From NCBI GenBank assembly GCA_028455995.1, contig JABELC010000005.1, positions 496,001 through 560,000 on the forward strand: DNA of 64,000 nucleotides. Reading direction: 5' to 3'. The notes under the pieces are model-generated. The model did not search any database and was not told the origin of the DNA. It was given only the letters and a program-made list of their open reading frames with translations. This document shows, piece by piece, positions 59,204-64,000 of the stretch (its first letter is position 1; every line of letters starts with the position of its first letter). The stretch comes from Scleromitrula shiraiana (Eukaryota; Ascomycota; Leotiomycetes; Helotiales; Sclerotiniaceae). The translations under genes and the position numbers were made by a program.

Positions 59204-61930
59204 AAAGTTTAAGGAATGTGCACACACAAATTACAACAAAATCACAAATTCTGCTTAGGTACTGGTACTGGTACTACTACTACTATACTACTGTACTATA
59301 TGTAGGTACAAGGTAGTAAGTATTAAGCCTGGGGTAAATGCAAAAAAAAGGAAGAATGTGTGAGAGTGAGAGATATATGGACTATGGAGTTATTAGGGCC
59401 CTACCAAGGTCTCTGTTGAAAAAGGTCCGCGGGTATTATTGTTCTAAGAATACTCCAACCATTACGAAGTATTTTTACAATAAAACTTTTCTTTTTTCTT
59501 TTCTATGTCCTGGAGGTAAATATATATCCATCTATCCATCTATCCATCCATACGTGAATAATACGAGAGATCTATAAAAGAAGACAGAGGATCATTCAAA
59601 ATTCCTATTTCTTTTTATCTCCGATTTTCATATGCATCCTGGGCATCTTTTACAAACCATACTGCATCTCTTAGTCTTTCTTCCACTCTCTTTTACTTGA
59701 GTCTTGCCAACACAATAATACAGTATGTACTTTCGTAGCGAAATCACGATGCAAGTTTCTCCCATCGAGTAAGAATTAGAATTTTTCTGGCACGAGGGAA
59801 TTGTCAAGTCCACCTTTGAAAATAAAACAGGGGACAATACGAGATTCGACATATCCAAATAAAATATAAATATGATTAACGATGCAACCACCACACACCC
59901 AGGAACTAATAACTTCACCTGTGCCGCTTAATAATACATCCATTGAGTGTTGGTATCGGAAAAAGATGGATGATATTGTGATTGTGATTTGAGATTCGAG
60001 ATTCGAGATTGTAATGATTCTCATATCCATTATTCTTTTCCTCTTCGTTGATACAGCAGTATTGACATCACCTCCCCTAGTCTCTCAATTCTCGGGAGAG
60101 CCGCCATTAATACACTTATTACCTAGTAGGCAAGCTCAAGTGAGATATTTTGGCCACTTCTAACTTAATAAATTCCCGCTACTCTGGGCGCCGGCGCGGA
60201 GACTTGTCTCGGGATGTTTAACCAAACCATCGTCTACATACATACTAGCTAGTGTACTTGACTATGATACATACGGATACGGAATATGCGTAGAATCATT
60301 TAGATGCGATAAAGTTCTACTAATGACGGATCATGAGCTAACGAATCCATTTTTTCGGTCCCTTGATCTTTACTTAGTGATCTTGGCTCTACGGACGTAT
60401 TTTATTAGTTCTATATAGTAGATATTCTATCTAATAATAACCGACAAGATTTGTTAGTAGAAAGCCAAAGGACCCTTCGAGAAACTTATTAAGTATCTTA
60501 TTAGCCCACTTCTTATTATGATTAGTAGAGTGTAAATTCTACCAGCTACCTACATAGGGAGGTTAATAAGACGTGTTGACTCAAATCGTATTTGCTCCAA
60601 GCGAGACTAATAATAAATCCATAACCAACATAGTTCTACTTCTTTCTATACTTGCCGCCTAGTATCGCATACATACATATAATATTATTGAATAAGAAAG
60701 AAATTTTTCGCAACTCAGCCTCAATCTTCAATGGACTGACTATTTTAATTATTAGTATTTTAGCTGGTTTGACTTTGCAGCTTTATTGGTTTACGATAGG
60801 GCATCAAGTCGCCATTAATTGTTCTTGGTGGCTTGATGTGGGTGGGTGTTTCATATGCGGAACGGAATATGGATGGATGGACTGGATATTGTGGTGAATG
60901 ATGAGTGTCGATGTTTGAAAATGTAGAGAGCTTTTATAGAACTGGTAGTAATAAGTAATCATAATAAGTATAGTGGAAGTGACAAATCCAAAGACGATAA
61001 TAATAATAATAATAATAATACTAGTTACTTATTAGTTCTTGCATCAAAATCCATAGTATTGCGTGTTTCTTGCATGATTTTCCAGTTTTTTTCCCCATCA
61101 ATACCTCCACTTTTGTTGGATATAGAATTGTTGGATATAGAATTGCTATGAACTAAAAATCGTAAAAAAATGGTAGAAGAAAAATTTATATTCACGATGA
61201 AATATTAGATTACAATTGATAATCTCATAATCTCCTTTGGTCTGTATTCAATTTCAGATATAGCACCAGGATCAGGATCAGGATCAGTATCTATCTGATG
61301 ATGATATTGATGAATCTGTCAAAAATCTCATCTACTACCGGTTCTCGCATAACACAGCATGTACACCCCCGGATCTTCAAACTGTTAAACCGTCGTGTTG
61401 GGTAACTTGGGGGGTACATGACCACAAAAATATACTCGACATTATTCAGATGTTAACAACAAACCACCAATCCAACAATCTAACAGAGACAAGATAAACT
61501 AGGATAGTATTTTCCTGTCCTATCATTTCGACGCTCACTTCAATCAAGTACATTCATCAATAACAATACACAATTCTCAAGGTACACATACATAGAGCAG
61601 AGTTTCCCTTTCCCTTTGCCTTTCCCTTTGCCTTTTCCATCACCATTACCCTTCCCCGCAACAGCTTTGACGCTGTCTTTTTTTTTTCCTTCTCTTCTGG
61701 ATACCTAATCTCACGAGCCCCATCTGAGCACCAAAATTCAACTACACTAGATCCCTAGGTAATAAATAATACCTTGCGGTGGACTATTCCTCGAATCACT
61801 TGGGCATACCAAACGGGTTCAAGCATCAAGCAAAACATTTGTATCACTTACCAAAATTATTTGGTAAGACTATATATAATAACAGCACATCTATCGCATG
61901 TAAGAAGGGACCACGGACTGACTTGCAAGA

Positions 61931-62053
61931 TTATTATTTTATTTTATTATATTTTATTATATTTTATTTTATTATATTTTATTATATTTTATTATATTTT
62001 ATTATATTTTATTATATTTTATTATATTATATTATATTATATTTTATTATTAT
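61931..62053. repeat. AT-only minisatellite (ATTATATTTT units)
   Basis: About 120 bp made only of A and T, mostly 10-bp ATTATATTTT units and shorter variants, about 1 kb before the SKT5-type gene. Confidence 0.92.
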
Positions 62054-62997
62054 GAATGGTGGTACTCGTAGATCCGGCATATGTACTCCTCTACTCCTCC
62101 TTATATAAAAAAAGACTCACTTAATACATACATATACTATACATACTACTGTATGCACGAAATCAATAAGTGACAAGCGACAACAACATTCCAGTCTTCT
62201 CATTCCTATCACTAGAGAACCCAACATCGATATATGAGACCTTCTTTCATTATCAACAAACTACCTACCTATCTACCTATCTACTTATTACTTGAGAAAT
62301 TCAGCCTCAACATTTACCAAAAGTCAATTATTAATATAACAAACTTGGAAAGCATCCTTACTTCCGCATGTACAACAAATTAAGTTCAACGCAGGGGTCG
62401 AACTTCTCAACTACTGCCCACCACACTGTTGCATCAGGCGTCAATTGATCTTCTTGCAGCCAGTATAACCAACAAAACCCCAATTCTACCGCCACTGTTG
62501 TACTCAACTCTCTCTTTTCCTGTACAAGAGTGAACGATCAGATTACATACAACTAGGATTGATTTTTATGATATCGATCATTTCAGCTTTTTAATATAGA
62601 AAGTATCACCGGTAAAATACTACATCACACAGTAAGTCACACAGTATCGACTTTGAGAATCCATGATGACATCGTCTCACCAAATACTTACTGATCCATT
62701 TGCCTTGTTCATAGCTCGAGTCTGATTCCTCCCAAGGCTACTTTCAAGAATAACCTCGAACGACGAGTAATCAAAACCCTTTACAAGAATAGATTGCAAA
62801 ACTCGAAAGTTTTTTGTCCTCTTTTCCTACGACTCTCACTCGATATTTTACAAACCATACAATTATCTCGACGTTGCATAAGCTGATCTCCGGTAGCTGC
62901 GGAGGACTTGCAGTAGTAGGACTGATATTGAGTGGAGCTTGGGTGGAGCAGTATCGGTTTGCGGGTCACGGAAGGTCAATAAAGGGTCGCTTTGACA

Positions 62998-64000
62998 ATG
63001 GGAACTTATAGTCCGACCCCCTCTGGTGGAGAACCATTTATGATGTCTTCTCGTTCAGGGTCACCTTCCAACCTTCAAGGTGCTCCAGAAAGCATCGGAC
63101 AAAAACCATTACCAACAATACCAATGACTGCTGGAGGGAGAATACCAGGAGCGCCAATGTCTCCAGTGAAGGTAAACATACAACGAGAATCTTGGCCTTC
63201 TCGCCCATCGAGTGCGAAAATCGAGAACGAACAAACTAATACATGGCCATCCAATGGACCACAAGAAGGCGAGATGCAACTACCAGGCTCATTTCCTGTT
63301 GATATGCCGTATCGAACAAAACCATTACCATCCAATCCGGATTCCCCTCAACAACCGGCATCCTCAACATCTTCAGACGGGTCATCGATTCACCGAACAC
63401 ATCATAACAACGGGGTACCTCAACGTATAGATGAGAATGAAGTAGATGTGCCAGAATCATCGGTTCCTCGGCTACAATACTATCACCAAGCACATACACA
63501 CTACTCTTCTCTTCCTGCCAATCCAAGCCCCGACGATCAATTCGCAGAGGGTGCCGCGATAAATCGTCATCTCACACCCAATTCTCCATATGGCAGACAT
63601 GTGTCTAATCCGAGGCCAATATCAGCATACTCTGACTTCGGTGCTAGAGGTCACTCACCGGTCAATGGTCCTGGCTCACCGGGTTGGAATGGGCGAGCAC
63701 CTTCTGCGAATTCTGGACGCTCTCATGACAGCAGACCGATGTCGTATGTCGATCTGGCTAATGTCTCATACCCGCAAGCACCACCACCTCCAATCTCACT
63801 CGATAATTCACAATTGAGATCAGCAGTAGGTACAAATGCTTCATTACTCAGCACGCAAAAAACACTTGAAATGTATAGACAGAACGTCAAGAAAACGAGT
63901 GATTCAGAAACACAATATGCGTTTGCAATATTCCTAATACAGGCCGCTCAAGAGGCAGGTCTTAATGTAGAGGAAGATAACACGCCGCGCAAAAATAGCC
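62998..64000 (+). CDS. SKT5: SKT5/Chs4-type chitin synthase activator, N-terminal part (cut by window edge)
   Basis: Activator and localisation factor of Chs3-type chitin synthase; full-length members carry Sel1 repeats. The frame opens at ATG 62998 and is still open at the window edge (334 codons). The first ~260 residues are disordered and Pro/Ser-rich. The conserved family entry is visible near the end: RPMSYVDLANVSYPQAPPPP, then DNSQLRSAVGTNASLLS, then QKTLEMYRQNVKKTSDSETQ and YAFAIFLIQAAQEAG, which leads into the helical Sel1 region beyond the window. The identification rests on these blocks, since the Sel1 repeats themselves are not in view. It is divergent from the class IV chitin synthase, fitting a shared role in wall chitin synthesis. 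Confidence 0.82.
   Translation, partial: MGTYSPTPSGGEPFMMSSRSGSPSNLQGAPESIGQKPLPTIPMTAGGRIPGAPMSPVKVNIQRESWPSRPSSAKIENEQTNTWPSNGPQEGEMQLPGSFPVDMPYRTKPLPSNPDSPQQPASSTSSDGSSIHRTHHNNGVPQRIDENEVDVPESSVPRLQYYHQAHTHYSSLPANPSPDDQFAEGAAINRHLTPNSPYGRHVSNPRPISAYSDFGARGHSPVNGPGSPGWNGRAPSANSGRSHDSRPMSYVDLANVSYPQAPPPPISLDNSQLRSAVGTNASLLSTQKTLEMYRQNVKKTSDSETQYAFAIFLIQAAQEAGLNVEEDNTPRKNS

Larger units (their letters stand above)
58078..62997. other. Long divergent promoter interval between chitin synthase and its activator
   Basis: 4.9 kb with no gene I can support, between two divergent wall-synthesis genes. Short frames such as 59338-59577 and 60652-60897 lack any recognisable feature. It is AT-rich and carries several tandem repeats, including TAA units at 60996-61020, listed or noted separately. 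Confidence 0.5.

Noticed and set aside
60652..60897. 81-codon hydrophobic plus-strand frame between chitin synthase and the SKT5-like gene
   Set aside because: It would begin at a TTG and has no recognisable family; hydrophobicity follows from T-rich codons.

Overview
This is nuclear DNA of a filamentous ascomycete. The genes carry many short introns (about 46-70 nt) with GT-AG borders and CTAAC/CTAAT branch motifs. Several families are fungal-specific: a PTH11-type seven-helix protein, a class IV chitin synthase, an SKT5-type chitin synthase activator, the DUF8035 family, and SGNH/CE16 acetylesterases. The AT-rich intergenic DNA full of microsatellites and the look of the proteins suggest a leotiomycete such as Botrytis, Sclerotinia or Monilinia. 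That placement is an inference. I see no virus, plasmid or intact transposon.

Layout. 1-7.3 kb: a MOSC-less molybdenum-cofactor-sulfurase-like aminotransferase, a small secreted GPI-type protein, and the V-ATPase f subunit. 9.8-16.4 kb: a GPI-anchored copper-only superoxide dismutase, a PTH11-like membrane protein, and a broken short-chain dehydrogenase. 17.1-24.4 kb: dUTPase, pyridoxal kinase, PCNA and a sugar transporter. 27.5-29.1 kb: a zinc-finger regulator with about 7.8 kb of gene-poor DNA upstream. 36.9-37.9 kb: a broken CE16 esterase. 40.2-49.5 kb: a DUF8035 protein, TFIIH subunit Tfb2, a divergently transcribed hotdog thioesterase, and a second (hexose-type) transporter. 50.1-58.1 kb: the UV-damage endonuclease Uve1, then a class IV chitin synthase on the other strand. 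63.0 kb to the right edge: the N-terminal part of an SKT5/Sel1 chitin synthase activator.

How genes relate. dUTPase and PCNA are both S-phase genes, and both have CGCGT (MCB-like) motifs within about 170 bp upstream. The class IV chitin synthase and the SKT5-type activator, whose yeast counterparts Chs3 and Skt5 form one enzyme system, are divergent neighbours across 4.9 kb. Tfb2 and Uve1 both serve DNA repair but are not otherwise linked.

Gene models were spliced by hand. For each multi-exon model the exon lengths sum to whole codons and the joined protein matches its family. I did not find a plainly new biological system. The most unusual items are a PCNA start codon split by an intron, two likely GC-AG introns, 11-nt and 16-nt microexons, two multiply-broken genes, and an unexplained open segment behind the first gene.
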